A stretch of 64,000 nucleotides of DNA from JAAELZ01 sp965237995 (GCA_965237995.1 CBDEGO010000006.1:496001-560000); one strand, 5' to 3'; positions 17,631 through 27,122 are shown, counted from the stretch's first letter. Notes: a model not told the origin generated them from the letters alone. Translations and numbers: made by a program.

Positions 17631-19019
17631 TTACTTTTCTAACCAGCTGTTGATCGTTTCTACGTCGTCAACGGTTAGACCGCCAGCGACAAGCTCTAAA
17701 CCAACAATTGCATTAATTGCATCGTATCGAGCGCTGAGATAATCGCGGCGCGCGCGAAATAAATCACGCTGACTATCAAGCACATCTACGTTAGTGGTAA
17801 CCCCCGCCCGAAAACCCTCCTCCTTAGAGACTAATGCACTTTCGCTAGCGATCACTGCTTGCTCTAAAGCCTCTATCTGCAAGTTAATACTTTGTACACT
17901 GCGCTGCGCGGTACGAATTTGGCGATCAATTTGGCGCCGAGTTTGCTCTAAATTAAGCTGCGTGGCATTTAATTGATGGCCTGCTTTTTCCTGCTGAATT
18001 TTTATACTGCCAGCTGTATAAAGGGGGTACTTTGCGCTTAAGCCAATGCGCCAAGAATCACTGGTATTGCCAAACCCACTGGCGCCAGAACTTGAATCAT
18101 TCCAACCCCAAGCTCCAGTTGCATCTAAACTTAACGAACGCAGCCTTTGTGTTTTCTCTAGGGCAATTTGCGCATTTGCCAATTGCATCTGCGTCAATTG
18201 GTAGGTTTTATTTTTAGTGGTGGAGTCAGTCACCCAGTCAACAGAATCTTCAATCCGATAGTTGATATCAGATTCTGATAATGCGGCCAAACTTTTAGCA
18301 TCAACTTGTTTGGAACCGGTGCCACCCAATAATTCTTGTAGATTTTGAGTGGCATCGATAACCGCATTTTGCGCTGATATGAGTGTCGCCTTGCTTAGCT
18401 CAAAACGAGCAATGGCATCATATTGGTCGGTTTTTGTACCTAAACCGACTTCAAGGCGCTGAGTAGATAGATCTAGCTGCTTTGCAATCGCATTTTTTTC
18501 ACGCTTGGCTAACACTTCATTGTCCAGCGCTGACAATACACTTAGGTAACGCGAGATAGTTTGCTGAATTAAGTTCTGCTCAGCAATTGAATAATTAATG
18601 AATGCTGTTTCTTCCGCAACTCTTGCAGCTTCAACGTCTAGACTAGCGGCGGCGTCTATCAGTTTTTTACTCGCACTGACACCGAATTGCGTTTCGTTAT
18701 TCGAAAATGAATTGCTGGCCGAGCCTTCTTGTTTCGCGTTAAAGTAGCCCAAACCCAAGCCGCCTGTGGCTGACACGCTTGGACCAAAAGCAGACTGCGC
18801 TAAGGGTAAATCTAGCTTTGCGGCAGCAAAGCTTTGTTCTGCTGCTGCAAAGCTTGCGTCTGCTTCAACGGCTTGCCGGTATACCGTCGCTAGATCTAGC
18901 GAATGCGCACTTACGCTATAAAGCAAGCCAACTACGCCGATTAGCAACACCCGAAAACCGATACCGCAAACCTGAATGATTCGAGCCGCATGGCTCATAG
19001 TATTATTTGAACTCCTCAT
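17631..19019 (-). CDS. tolC: TolC-family outer-membrane efflux/secretion channel
   Basis: A 462-residue TolC-type protein. The signal peptide (hydrophobic 20-38, cleavage near VSAHS) is followed by two outer-membrane-factor repeats rich in heptad-like alpha-helical segments (about 43-240 and 250-455), with the typical start LDLATVYRQAVEADASFAAA and the C-terminal NVDVLDSQRDLFRARRDY. Such channels serve type I secretion and RND/ABC efflux pumps. ATG at 19019 is chosen; a TTG four codons earlier and an ATG at 18998 are alternatives. It lies downstream of pcm on the same strand, the neighbourhood common for tolC in gammaproteobacteria. No pump partner is in the window. Confidence 0.88.
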   Translation of the reverse strand: MRSSNNTMSHAARIIQVCGIGFRVLLIGVVGLLYSVSAHSLDLATVYRQAVEADASFAAAEQSFAAAKLDLPLAQSAFGPSVSATGGLGLGYFNAKQEGSASNSFSNNETQFGVSASKKLIDAAASLDVEAARVAEETAFINYSIAEQNLIQQTISRYLSVLSALDNEVLAKREKNAIAKQLDLSTQRLEVGLGTKTDQYDAIARFELSKATLISAQNAVIDATQNLQELLGGTGSKQVDAKSLAALSESDINYRIEDSVDWVTDSTTKNKTYQLTQMQLANAQIALEKTQRLRSLSLDATGAWGWNDSSSGASGFGNTSDSWRIGLSAKYPLYTAGSIKIQQEKAGHQLNATQLNLEQTRRQIDRQIRTAQRSVQSINLQIEALEQAVIASESALVSKEEGFRAGVTTNVDVLDSQRDLFRARRDYLSARYDAINAIVGLELVAGGLTVDDVETINSWLEK

Positions 19020-19074
19020 TTTTCCACTCAATGGGTGATTTAATTTTTTGCGTCATTATAACGAGATGTACTGA

Positions 19075-19731
19075 CTAAAAAATGAATTCCAATTTGGTAT
19101 TCTTTTTGTCCATCAGAGACGTAGCAGTATCCAACACCGATGTTTCTACGATGGTGCCTTGTTGTTTTTGGTAACAGATTAACTCCATTATTTTACCCAC
19201 GCCAACGATGGCAACACATCGACCTTGCTCGCTGAGTTGCTCGCACAATAAATGAGGTATTTCTGGTATCGCGCTCCTGATAAAGATGCGGTCAAGTTCA
19301 CCTGCTTGATTCCACCCAGCTAAGGCGTCGCCTTGCTCAAAATACACATTACCAATTCCAGCCATCGCTACATTGCGTTTTGCCGTCTCTATATCAGTCG
19401 CACTTTTTGATGTGCAAATGACTTCATGGGCTAATTTAGATAGCAATGCCGCAACGTAGCCAGTGCCCACACCCACCATCAATACCCGATGGCATCGATC
19501 AACATGTAAGGTTTGCAACATTTGCGCAACAATTTTTGGCTCCAGCATGACCCTCCCAGAACTCAGCGGAATACTTATGTCAGCAAATGCTAAAGCAGTA
19601 TGTTCAGCGGGCACAAAATCTTCTCGTCGAATGTCTCGGATTGCATTTAGCACCGCACTGTCGTGTACATTCCACGGCTTGATTTGTTGCTCCACCATAT
19701 TAAAGCGGGCTTGTTCTAATTTACTCTGCAT
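19075..19731 (-). CDS. pcm: protein-L-isoaspartate O-methyltransferase
   Basis: A 218-residue SAM-dependent methyltransferase of the Pcm family. The sequence has MVEQQIKPWNVHD at the N-terminus, the substrate loop REDFVPAEHTALAFADISIP, SGRVMLEPKIVAQML, and the SAM-binding motif VLMVGVGTGYVAALLSKLA. Members methylate isoaspartyl residues in damaged proteins. The usual post-I segment is diverged and the enzyme resembles the short Pcm-like proteins found next to tolC in many gammaproteobacteria, some of which may have lost repair activity. It sits between a sulfotransferase gene (24 bp) and the TolC gene (55 bp), all on the minus strand. Confidence 0.85.
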   Translation of the reverse strand: MQSKLEQARFNMVEQQIKPWNVHDSAVLNAIRDIRREDFVPAEHTALAFADISIPLSSGRVMLEPKIVAQMLQTLHVDRCHRVLMVGVGTGYVAALLSKLAHEVICTSKSATDIETAKRNVAMAGIGNVYFEQGDALAGWNQAGELDRIFIRSAIPEIPHLLCEQLSEQGRCVAIVGVGKIMELICYQKQQGTIVETSVLDTATSLMDKKNTKLEFIF

Positions 19732-19755
19732 ATTGGTTTAGTGAATAGTGGTAAC

Positions 19756-20574
19756 TTAAATATATTCTAAAGCCTGCATTTCGCGTTTGCAGGCGTTGAC
19801 AATTTTATCTTGTAGGGCCTTAGGCAATTCTTCTTGCCAACGCGCCGACTGCCCCTTGTGGAAGAACGTTTGTCCCACGCTTTCACGAAACCCTTCAGTT
19901 TGTTCTTGCGCTTGAAAGTTGTCGAAACGACAGGCTTCAACTGATTTCTGTACCGTGATGGCGTCATAGTCTAGTTGTAAGAAACGCACGATCTCGGTCA
20001 ATATATCTGCAGGCTTTGATAACAAGTCTTCGTAACGCATGGTGTATACCGGGAAGGGTAAGTCACGCAACCAGGAAGCAACACTGATTTGCCAGGATAG
20101 TTGAGCGACATAAAGGCCTTGGTTGGGGTAGCGAGTATAGGCCTTAGAATCCAACATTTTATCAACTGCTGCTTCAATAGAATCGAAGTTATAATGATTA
20201 AAAAAGGACAGCGCTACCTCTCTTGGGTCACGCGCGATATAAATCGCAGCCCTTGTCACATCGTGCGGAATTTGTGACACGCCCGAAATATCGACATTGC
20301 AATCGTGCGTCTTGAGCATCAAATTACCCTGTGCGTCTTCTAACATGCGCAACATGGCAGCAGGTTTTATTAGTGCTTGGTCAGATGTGGTCCATTGGTC
20401 TATCGGTGCCTTTAGGATGCCATCATAATAGATAGGGTCTTTGTCGCCCGTCTGCATGACTTCGTTAATACCAACGTTTCCCCCGTTGATGTAAGCTGTA
20501 ATAAGCGCTCTCACCCAAGTGTTGCCACTGCGGGGAAAGCTTGCGATCCAAGTAAGTCGTTGATCGAAGTGCAT
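19756..20574 (-). CDS. sulfotransferase-domain protein
   Basis: A 272-residue soluble protein of the PAPS-dependent sulfotransferase fold. The 5'-phosphosulfate loop is SFPRSGNTWVRALI (13-26) and the 3'-phosphate region is IYIARDPREVALSFFNHYNF (about 112-131). The C-terminal QSARWQEELP segment is also typical. It most resembles the cytosolic type (Pfam Sulfotransfer_1) rather than Golgi-like ones. The acceptor is unknown; bacterial members sulfate glycolipids, polysaccharides or small molecules. It heads the minus-strand unit with pcm and the TolC-like gene, which may be coincidental. Confidence 0.85.
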   Translation of the reverse strand: MHFDQRLTWIASFPRSGNTWVRALITAYINGGNVGINEVMQTGDKDPIYYDGILKAPIDQWTTSDQALIKPAAMLRMLEDAQGNLMLKTHDCNVDISGVSQIPHDVTRAAIYIARDPREVALSFFNHYNFDSIEAAVDKMLDSKAYTRYPNQGLYVAQLSWQISVASWLRDLPFPVYTMRYEDLLSKPADILTEIVRFLQLDYDAITVQKSVEACRFDNFQAQEQTEGFRESVGQTFFHKGQSARWQEELPKALQDKIVNACKREMQALEYI

Positions 20575-20889
20575 TGTATAAGCGGTTTGAATTTTTGTTT
20601 AGATAATGAAGGTGGGATAGTGTACTAAAAGCCGGCGCGCTTTGTTATTGAAACCTGTTAACTTCATTTCACCTCAAACTTAACTAAGCTATGGTGGATA
20701 AGCGGTTATTTTGCACGGCAAAACCGTATAAAGTATGTTTTGTTGCTTTTTTACAACACAAACCGATTATTACTGTAATTAAGGCTAGTTTAATGTTGCA
20801 TTAAAATCACAAATAGCTAAAGTACGCCCCGTTCATGGGAAGCTGTGAATGTATAAATTAAATTTAAATTATATAGAGAGAGTTCAATT
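20575..20889. other. porin upstream region, 315 bp without a gene
   Basis: This spacer separates the divergent sulfotransferase and porin genes. I see no plausible protein or tRNA in it. It has a sigma70-like promoter candidate for the porin, an imperfect hairpin around 20702-20727 (cggtt/aaccg arms), and an AT-rich stretch just before the porin ribosome-binding site agagagag. The predicted 5' leader is about 100 nucleotides. Confidence 0.6.
20750..20779 (+). promoter_or_regulatory. candidate sigma70 promoter of the porin gene
   Basis: TTTACA (20750-20755) and TGTAAT (20774-20779) each match the consensus at five of six positions and are spaced by 18 bases. The start codon is 110 bases downstream, which leaves a long leader as is usual for abundant outer-membrane porins. 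Prediction by eye only. Confidence 0.4.
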
Positions 20890-21801
20890 ATGAAAATTTT
20901 AGCTAAAAGTGCATTAGCACTAGCGATTGCAGCGACTACTGCAGCGCCAACTTACGCACAAATGAAAGGAGCAGACATCACAGGTGTTTCTGGTCGTTTT
21001 CGTATCGCAGTAGTTTGTGATGATGACAGCTGTGCACAGAAAGATTTCGGTGGTCGTTTCCGTATGGCTGCTGAAGAAGACTTAGGCAACGGCAACACTG
21101 TATTCGGCAAGTACGAATTTCAGGTTGACGGTTCTGACGGTACATTAAAAGCTGGCGGTAACGCTCAGCGTTTATCTTATGTTGGTATCAAAGGTGGCTT
21201 CGGATCATTCTCTTTGGGTGCACGCTGGACTCCTTTCTACAACGTAGTGACTAGCCCAGTTGACTGGACTAAAGCTTTCGGTGGTACTTGGAGCACAAGT
21301 GCTGCAGGTTACGCAGGTGGCTTCCGTCAAAACAACAGTTTGTTCTATAGCGTAGGTGGTTTCCAAGCTATGGTAACTGTGGCTGAAGACGACGCTAACG
21401 AAGATATCGATATCGTTGAATTAGGCTACACTGCCTCACTTGGTGCTGCTAACGTAGGTATTGCTGTACGTGATAAGGAAACTGACGCAGATGAGTTAAT
21501 TGGTTTGAACGTAAACGGAAATGCTGGTTCTGTACGTTTATCTGCTAGTTTCTACAGCCAAGGTGATAACGATAGTATTTTAGCTCAAGCGCAAGCTCAT
21601 ATGGGCGGCGGTACTTTGTCTTTCAGCATCGGTCAAAACAGTCGTGACAATGCTCCAGAAGCAGAAATGCTAGGTTTAGAGTATGAGCGCGGCTTAGGGC
21701 CAAACTCAGCTTGGTTTGTTGGTATTGAAACTAACGACCTAGATGACGGTACTGACGAGACTACTCGTTACGGTGCTGGCTTACACTACAACTTCAACTA
21801 A
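20890..21801 (+). CDS. outer-membrane porin (gram-negative trimeric type)
   Basis: A 303-residue exported beta-barrel. The signal peptide MKILAKSALALAIAATTAAP ends near TYAQ. The mature chain alternates polar and hydrophobic residues, is rich in Gly, Asp and Tyr, contains KYEFQVDGSDG and RLSYVGIKGGFGSFSLGAR (the conserved porin segment leading to the constriction loop), and ends in LHYNFN, with a terminal aromatic segment of the kind used by BAM. One cysteine pair (CDDDSC) lies near the mature N-terminus. Codon use appears enriched in preferred codons, fitting high expression. A strong terminator follows directly. Substrate preference cannot be read. Confidence 0.88.
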   Translation: MKILAKSALALAIAATTAAPTYAQMKGADITGVSGRFRIAVVCDDDSCAQKDFGGRFRMAAEEDLGNGNTVFGKYEFQVDGSDGTLKAGGNAQRLSYVGIKGGFGSFSLGARWTPFYNVVTSPVDWTKAFGGTWSTSAAGYAGGFRQNNSLFYSVGGFQAMVTVAEDDANEDIDIVELGYTASLGAANVGIAVRDKETDADELIGLNVNGNAGSVRLSASFYSQGDNDSILAQAQAHMGGGTLSFSIGQNSRDNAPEAEMLGLEYERGLGPNSAWFVGIETNDLDDGTDETTRYGAGLHYNFN

Positions 21802-21838
21802 GAAGTTATAGCGTAAAAGCTACACACATCGTTGTGAT

Positions 21839-21867
21839 GAAAGAGCGCCTTTGGCGCTCTTTTTTTA
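21839..21867 (+). terminator. rho-independent terminator of the porin gene
   Basis: A 9-bp perfect stem aagagcgcc (21841-21849) / ggcgctctt (21853-21861) with a three-base loop is followed by an uninterrupted run of T to 21867. It lies 40 bases past the porin stop codon. Confidence 0.92.
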
Positions 21868-22083
21868 TGCCTACCCCTTCTAGTATTATGCCAATTCACT
21901 TAATCGACATTAAAGCTCAAATAAACACTATCTATAGATGTCTAACGCTATTAGTTAAGTTATCTGGTGATGGGTAAGAGCCACTGAGAGACAAACTTTT
22001 TTAGATCATAATCTAATAGGTTTCTGTACAGCACAAGCTTGGTATAATGGCCAATCTTTTGACTTCTTTCGCATAAACAGTAA

Positions 22084-23094
22084 ATGATCAAACTCGGCCT
22101 CTATTCAATCGCCGCTGCTGGAATTATCGCAATTTCTGGTTGCGCCTCACAATCTGAAGAAGCACTAGAACCCGGTTTTAGAACGGCTAGGGCTCAATCT
22201 AATTTAGAACTTCCACCTGATTTAATTAACACTAGCAGCGAAGCGCTAAAGCGCCGTGCAGAAAAGTCGGCAACCGACAAAGTCCTACCGCAAATTGAGG
22301 GGCTTGAGATCAAAAGAAGCGAAAATGACGAACGTTGGTTACAGGTCAACGCAGATATCGATAGCACTTGGGATAAGTTAGTTGATTTCACGTTAAAATC
22401 TAATATGCCGGTCCTTACTCAAAGTAAGCGTGATGCTATTATTGAATCAGATTGGATTGGTGATAAAAAAGGAGGTTTAACTGAGCGCTCTAGGCTTTTA
22501 AAAATATTTGGCAATTTTGGCTCTCGTTCAGCGATTAACGATAGTTATACTTTTTGGCTAGAACGCAGTGAAACCGACCAAACCGCTTTATATATTAGTC
22601 ATAAACAACTGAAGCAAGTAGCAAAGACTCGTGCTTTTCGTGACGAAATCGTTGAAACAGCATGGATAGAAACCTCTGGCGACGGCTTTAAAGCGGTTGA
22701 AATGCTAAGAAACATTAAGGCCTTTTTTAGCGGAGAAATTGAGGAGGATGTTTCTGACGAAGTGGTGCTGATTACCGATGATTCACCCAGCATTATTTTT
22801 CAAGCAGATATGATTGGCACCCGTAATAAACTAAGAAGCGCACTGGTAGCGGCTAACTTAGAGTTTGTGTCTGAAAATAAAAAGAAAAACCTTATTGTTG
22901 TGCGAGAGCACCGTAAAAAAGGCGGCGTTTTTTCTAAGCTAACACCCCGTAAAAAGCAGGGCATAAAATTTGAGCCTTATGGCGATACTGAAAAAACCAA
23001 AATAACCGTGACCTCTTCTCGTGGTAGCGGCGTAGACAGCAAGGAAAGCTTGCCATTGTTATATCGTTTAGCCGGGGAGTTAAGAAAAGAGTAA
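22084..23094 (+). CDS. bamC: outer-membrane assembly lipoprotein BamC
   Basis: A 336-residue lipoprotein: hydrophobic signal and lipobox ISGC with the modified Cys at residue 19, a conserved unstructured segment around ELPPDLINTS that in E. coli wraps onto BamD, then two helix-grip domains (about 75-185 and 220-330) typical of BamC (NlpB). It is an accessory subunit of the beta-barrel assembly machine at the inner face of the outer membrane. The frequent partners dapA and purC are not adjacent here; the gene stands alone between the porin and a convergent phosphoribulokinase. Confidence 0.9.
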   Translation: MIKLGLYSIAAAGIIAISGCASQSEEALEPGFRTARAQSNLELPPDLINTSSEALKRRAEKSATDKVLPQIEGLEIKRSENDERWLQVNADIDSTWDKLVDFTLKSNMPVLTQSKRDAIIESDWIGDKKGGLTERSRLLKIFGNFGSRSAINDSYTFWLERSETDQTALYISHKQLKQVAKTRAFRDEIVETAWIETSGDGFKAVEMLRNIKAFFSGEIEEDVSDEVVLITDDSPSIIFQADMIGTRNKLRSALVAANLEFVSENKKKNLIVVREHRKKGGVFSKLTPRKKQGIKFEPYGDTEKTKITVTSSRGSGVDSKESLPLLYRLAGELRKE

Positions 23095-23108
23095 TTTATT
23101 TGAAAGCG

Positions 23109-23135
23109 AAGCTCTGTTTCTAATAAATAGAGCTT
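23109..23135. terminator. weak hairpin between convergent bamC and phosphoribulokinase genes
   Basis: A 7-bp stem aagctct (23109-23115) / agagctt (23129-23135) encloses 13 bases in the 49-bp gap between two convergent genes. There is no long T run on either side, so it is a possible but weak bidirectional terminator. Confidence 0.35.
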
Positions 23136-23143
23136 TAGCTAAT

Positions 23144-24037
23144 TTAATTACGATGGATTAGTTCGTGGATAATCGGCTCAAAAATGATCTCCATCGCCAT
23201 TCCCATTTTCCCACCTGGTACCACAATTGTATTGGGGCGCGACATAAATGAGTCATGGATCATCATTTGTAGGTAGCCAAAATCTACTTGTTGTTTTGCG
23301 TGGTCCTTGAACCTAATAACTACAAAACTTTCATCTAAAGTGGGAATATCGCGCGCCACAAAAGGGTTGGAGGTATCAACAGTTGAAACACGCTGAAAGT
23401 TGATGTCTGTTCTACTAAATTGCGGCGTAATGTGATTCACATAATCAGGCATTCTACGCAAAATGGTATCAACTATTTCTTCTTGCGCGTATCCACGTTC
23501 AACGCCATCACGATGAATTTTTTGAATCCATTCTAAATTAACGATAGGCACCACGCCGATACCTAAATCTACATATTGCGCCACATCATAACCGTCTCCT
23601 TCAACTAGCCCATGTAGGCCTTCATAAAACAATAAGTCTGTATCTGTAGGTATTTCTTCCCATGGGGTAAAGTCACCTACCGCGCAATCCATTCCAGATC
23701 CCAATCGCTTATTATGGAACTCGGCTTCAGCGTCATCGTGCAAATAAAAGCGATGCTTTCCGCTACCCGTATCGGCATAGTTTTTAAATAATGCTTCCAG
23801 TGCAGCAAAGTCGTTTGCCTGCGGGCCAAAATGGCTAAAGGTATTATTTCCAGCGGCTTCTTCCTTTTGCACTTGTTCGATGAACTCGTCACGATTCCAC
23901 CGATGAAAACTATCGCCCTCAACCACGACAGCATGAAACTGCTCTCGATGGATAATATGTTCAAATGCCTTTTTTACCGTTGATGTTCCCGCACCAGATG
24001 AACCCGTAACGGCAATAATTGGATGTTTCTTAGACAT
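23144..24037 (-). CDS. prkB: phosphoribulokinase (PrkB type)
   Basis: A 297-residue P-loop kinase of the class I (proteobacterial) phosphoribulokinase family. It has the Walker A motif GSSGAGTST (12-20), GDSFHRWNRDE, the segment FYEGLHGLVEGDGYDVAQY, and HRDGVERGYAQEEIVDTILR. Phosphoribulokinase makes ribulose-1,5-bisphosphate from ribulose-5-phosphate. No RuBisCO or other Calvin-cycle gene is in the window, and many heterotrophic gammaproteobacteria carry such an isolated prkB. A different physiological role or substrate is therefore possible. It is divergent from rsfS. Confidence 0.9.
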   Translation of the reverse strand: MSKKHPIIAVTGSSGAGTSTVKKAFEHIIHREQFHAVVVEGDSFHRWNRDEFIEQVQKEEAAGNNTFSHFGPQANDFAALEALFKNYADTGSGKHRFYLHDDAEAEFHNKRLGSGMDCAVGDFTPWEEIPTDTDLLFYEGLHGLVEGDGYDVAQYVDLGIGVVPIVNLEWIQKIHRDGVERGYAQEEIVDTILRRMPDYVNHITPQFSRTDINFQRVSTVDTSNPFVARDIPTLDESFVVIRFKDHAKQQVDFGYLQMMIHDSFMSRPNTIVVPGGKMGMAMEIIFEPIIHELIHRN

Positions 24038-24173
24038 AATACAAATCTTGATAGCAGGGCTTAAAAGGGTAAGTTACCAACATAATTCACGTAAAACACC
24101 TTTAATATACACATAATCCACACTAAACTTAAGCATGGTCAATAAGTAATCTTAACAACTTCGTTACCTTTGT

Positions 24174-24530
24174 ATGTTAGCCCCTGAACTTTGCCAAAAT
24201 ATCACCGCCGCATTGGAAAATGCTAAGGCTAAGGACGTCTTATTATTAGACGTTAGTAGTCTTACCGATACAACAGATTGCATGTTAATTTGCACCGGTA
24301 CGTCTGGTAGACATGTTGCGTCGATTGCGCGAACAATACAAGACGATTTAAGCGCTCAAGACATTCTCCCTCTAGGCAGTGAGGGTGCGGATGCCATGGA
24401 ATGGATATTATTAGATTACGTGCATGTTGTGGTACACGTCATGCGCAGCGAATCGCGGGCATATTATGATCTTGAAAGTCTATGGGATGCTCGGCTCAGT
24501 AAAGTGCCTGCTGCCGAAGTTACCGCCTAG
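24174..24530 (+). CDS. rsfS: ribosomal silencing factor RsfS
   Basis: A 118-residue protein of the RsfS/Iojap family, which binds ribosomal protein L14 and prevents subunit joining when nutrients are short. Characteristic segments are LLDVSSLTDTTDCMLICTGT (26-45), SRHVASIA-like GRHVASIARTI, and GSEGADAMEWILLDYVHVVV. Length is usual. The normal companions nadD and rlmH are absent; it sits alone between prkB and a convergent sugar transferase gene six bases away. Confidence 0.93.
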   Translation: MLAPELCQNITAALENAKAKDVLLLDVSSLTDTTDCMLICTGTSGRHVASIARTIQDDLSAQDILPLGSEGADAMEWILLDYVHVVVHVMRSESRAYYDLESLWDARLSKVPAAEVTA

Positions 24531-24535
24531 TTGGG

Positions 24536-25885
24536 TTAGCGGCCCGCTCGTTTAAAAATCAATAAAATGGTTTTTACAAGAATTGCGAAATCAAGTTGGA
24601 TAGAGTGGTTCTTAATATAATATAAATCATATTCCAATTTCTTCCGAGCGTCTTGCGTAGACGAACCGTAACGATACATCACTTGTGCCCATCCGGTTAT
24701 CCCCGGAGATACAAAATGGCGTAGGTCATAATACGGAATATCACGTTTTAATTGCTCAACAAATTCTGGGCGCTCCGGGCGCGGCCCAATTAAGCTCATC
24801 TCACCCTTTAAGACATTCCATAGTTGTGGCCACTCATCTAAACGCGTTTTTCTTAAAAAGCTCCCAAACCTAGTTATTCTTGGGTCCTGTTCGACAGCCC
24901 ATTGCGGGCCATTGGATTCTGCTCCATCGACCATGGTGCGTAATTTGTGAATCACAAATAACTCACCATATAAGCCGACTCTCGATTGGGAATAGAAGAT
25001 AGTGCCCTTGGAGCCTAATTTGATTATCGTGGCTAGAAGCAAAAATACAGGTAAAAATAGTGCTAAGCCAATTATCGACCCGATCAAGTCTAATACGCGC
25101 TGAAACCGTACCCCGACTTTGTCGTGTATCACTTGAAACCCACTAGCTTGGGCGAACCACCCATCACGCAAATGTAAAACGGGTACGCGGGACCAATAAG
25201 TCTCAGCGAATTCGCTCAAGGAAACTACTTTAACACCGTTAAACCGCAGATTCATGATAGTTCGCGCCAGCGTATCATCTAAGCTTGCTTGTGTTCCAAT
25301 AACGATACCTTTGGCAGAACCATCGGACAACTTTTCAAGTTCAGCGATGCTTTTGTTTCCGTCTTTAATATCGATTACTTTACTGACGTTGACTTTTGTA
25401 TTTTCAAACTCTTCCAAAATTGGCTTAGTTAAATGTTGGTCAGATAACAATATCCACCTCATCGGTGTGCCAAATCGTTGGTTCACCCAAGTTAACAGCC
25501 ACCGCCAACTTGCTGCCCAAAAGCTGAACAATAAAAATGAAATAGGCATCACTCCCCTGCCAAATAGAGAGATAAATGAACCTACTCCCAAAGCGTAAAC
25601 AAACAAGGCAGTGAATAAGCCTGCAACAGGCACAGCCAAAAACGTTTGTAAGGGGAGTCTTGCCCGAGTAATGGGTTCCTCGGTACGATAAACATCCATT
25701 ACATACAAGGTAATTAGCGTAATTAAGACAATAGCCCATATCGGCCCATCCATCATGGAAATATTGGTGTCCATCCTAGATTGATGGACGAAGCTAAAAA
25801 TCCAGACTAAGCCAATAATATCCGTCAGCAGCAACAATACCTTACTGGTAAAGCCGTGACTTATTTTGCGTAATAGCAAAAACAT
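24536..25885 (-). CDS. polyprenyl-phosphate sugar phosphotransferase (WcaJ/EpsB-like)
   Basis: A 449-residue inner-membrane enzyme that would start exopolysaccharide or O-unit synthesis by linking a sugar-1-phosphate to undecaprenyl phosphate. About four N-terminal helices (10-135) lead to a CoA-binding-like domain and a fifth helix (about 265-290), then the catalytic bacterial sugar transferase domain with FYSQSRVGLYGELFVIHKLR, RKTRLDEWPQLWNVLKGEMS, LIGPRPERPEFV and SPGITGWAQV. ATG at 25885 is taken rather than a TTG one codon earlier. It starts 13 bp after argG on the same strand. The N-terminal region resembles the group associated with PEP-CTERM/exosortase loci, but no exosortase is present here. 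Confidence 0.88.
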   Translation of the reverse strand: MFLLLRKISHGFTSKVLLLLTDIIGLVWIFSFVHQSRMDTNISMMDGPIWAIVLITLITLYVMDVYRTEEPITRARLPLQTFLAVPVAGLFTALFVYALGVGSFISLFGRGVMPISFLLFSFWAASWRWLLTWVNQRFGTPMRWILLSDQHLTKPILEEFENTKVNVSKVIDIKDGNKSIAELEKLSDGSAKGIVIGTQASLDDTLARTIMNLRFNGVKVVSLSEFAETYWSRVPVLHLRDGWFAQASGFQVIHDKVGVRFQRVLDLIGSIIGLALFLPVFLLLATIIKLGSKGTIFYSQSRVGLYGELFVIHKLRTMVDGAESNGPQWAVEQDPRITRFGSFLRKTRLDEWPQLWNVLKGEMSLIGPRPERPEFVEQLKRDIPYYDLRHFVSPGITGWAQVMYRYGSSTQDARKKLEYDLYYIKNHSIQLDFAILVKTILLIFKRAGR

Positions 25886-25898
25886 CAAACTAGGCGCA

Positions 25899-27122
25899 TT
25901 AATCCGTATCGTTATTGCGCCCTTTTTTTGCGGCCAAGCGCAACCTCAAGGCATTTAGTTTGATAAACCCTTCTGCATCGGCTTGATTGTATGCACCAGC
26001 GTCGTCTTCAAAGGTCGCAATCGCTTCGTCAAATAACGAATCATCGGATCGACGTCCACATACGATAACATTGCCTTTATATAACTGGATCCGTACTTCT
26101 CCATTAACGGTTAGTTGTGATGCATCGATCATTGTTTGGAGCATTTTTCTTTCTGGAGCAAACCAGAAACCATTGTAAATGAGTTTGGCATAGCGCGGCA
26201 TTAGCTCATCTTTTAAATGCGCCACTTCACGATCTAAAGTAATCGATTCAATTGCACGGTGCGCCTTAAGCATAATGGTTCCCGCTGGCGTCTCGTAACA
26301 GCCTCTCGATTTCATACCAACAAAACGGTTTTCCACTAGATCAGCGCGACCGACTCCGTGTGCTGCGCCCAGCTTATTCAGCTGATCCATCACTTGATGC
26401 GGCGTACAATTAACATCGTTGATCGCAACGATATCACCTTTACGATACCTAAGCGTGACTTCTTCCGCTTGATCCGGTGCATCCATTGGAGAAGTTGTCC
26501 AACCCCACATCACATCATTGGGTTGCGCCCATGGGTTTTCCAATTCACCCCCTTCATAAGAGATATGTAGTGAGTTCGCGTCCATAGAGTAGGGCGAGCC
26601 GCCATCCTTTTTCCTTTGAATATCAATTCCGTGCTTGGTAGCGTAGGCCATTAATTTTTCACGCGAGTTTAAATCCCATTCGCGCCACGGTGCGATAATA
26701 CGAATGTCTGGATTCAAGGCATAAGCGCCAATTTCAAATCGCACTTGGTCATTGCCTTTTCCAGTTGCTCCGTGAGAGATTGCATCAGCCCCTGTTTTTT
26801 CCGCGATTTTAACTAAATGCTTTGCGATCAAAGGTCTGGCGATAGAGGTGCCTAGTAAATATTCCCCTTCATAGGTTGTATTAGCGCGAAACATTGGAAA
26901 GACATAGTCGCTGGCGAATTCCTCGCGCAAATCTTCGACGTAGATTTCCTTTATACCAAAGGCTTGTGCTTTTGCTCTTGCAGGCTCAAGTTCTTCACCT
27001 TGGCCAACATCAGCAGTGAATGTGACCACCTCGCAATGATAGACATCTTGCAACCACTTTAAAATTATTGAGGTATCTAAGCCGCCAGAATAGGCCAATA
27101 CAGCTTTGTTTACAGTAGACAT
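25899..27122 (-). CDS. argG: argininosuccinate synthase
   Basis: A 407-residue enzyme that joins citrulline and aspartate with ATP in arginine synthesis. Diagnostic are the PP-loop AYSGGLDTS near residue 9, SHGATGKGNDQVRFEIG, and the C-terminal FVGMKSRGCYETPAGTI. ATG at 27122 is chosen because the extra six residues from an upstream TTG are not conserved. It is divergent from argF, so arginine synthesis is clustered here, and is followed closely by a sugar transferase gene that may share its transcript. Confidence 0.97.
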   Translation of the reverse strand: MSTVNKAVLAYSGGLDTSIILKWLQDVYHCEVVTFTADVGQGEELEPARAKAQAFGIKEIYVEDLREEFASDYVFPMFRANTTYEGEYLLGTSIARPLIAKHLVKIAEKTGADAISHGATGKGNDQVRFEIGAYALNPDIRIIAPWREWDLNSREKLMAYATKHGIDIQRKKDGGSPYSMDANSLHISYEGGELENPWAQPNDVMWGWTTSPMDAPDQAEEVTLRYRKGDIVAINDVNCTPHQVMDQLNKLGAAHGVGRADLVENRFVGMKSRGCYETPAGTIMLKAHRAIESITLDREVAHLKDELMPRYAKLIYNGFWFAPERKMLQTMIDASQLTVNGEVRIQLYKGNVIVCGRRSDDSLFDEAIATFEDDAGAYNQADAEGFIKLNALRLRLAAKKGRNNDTD

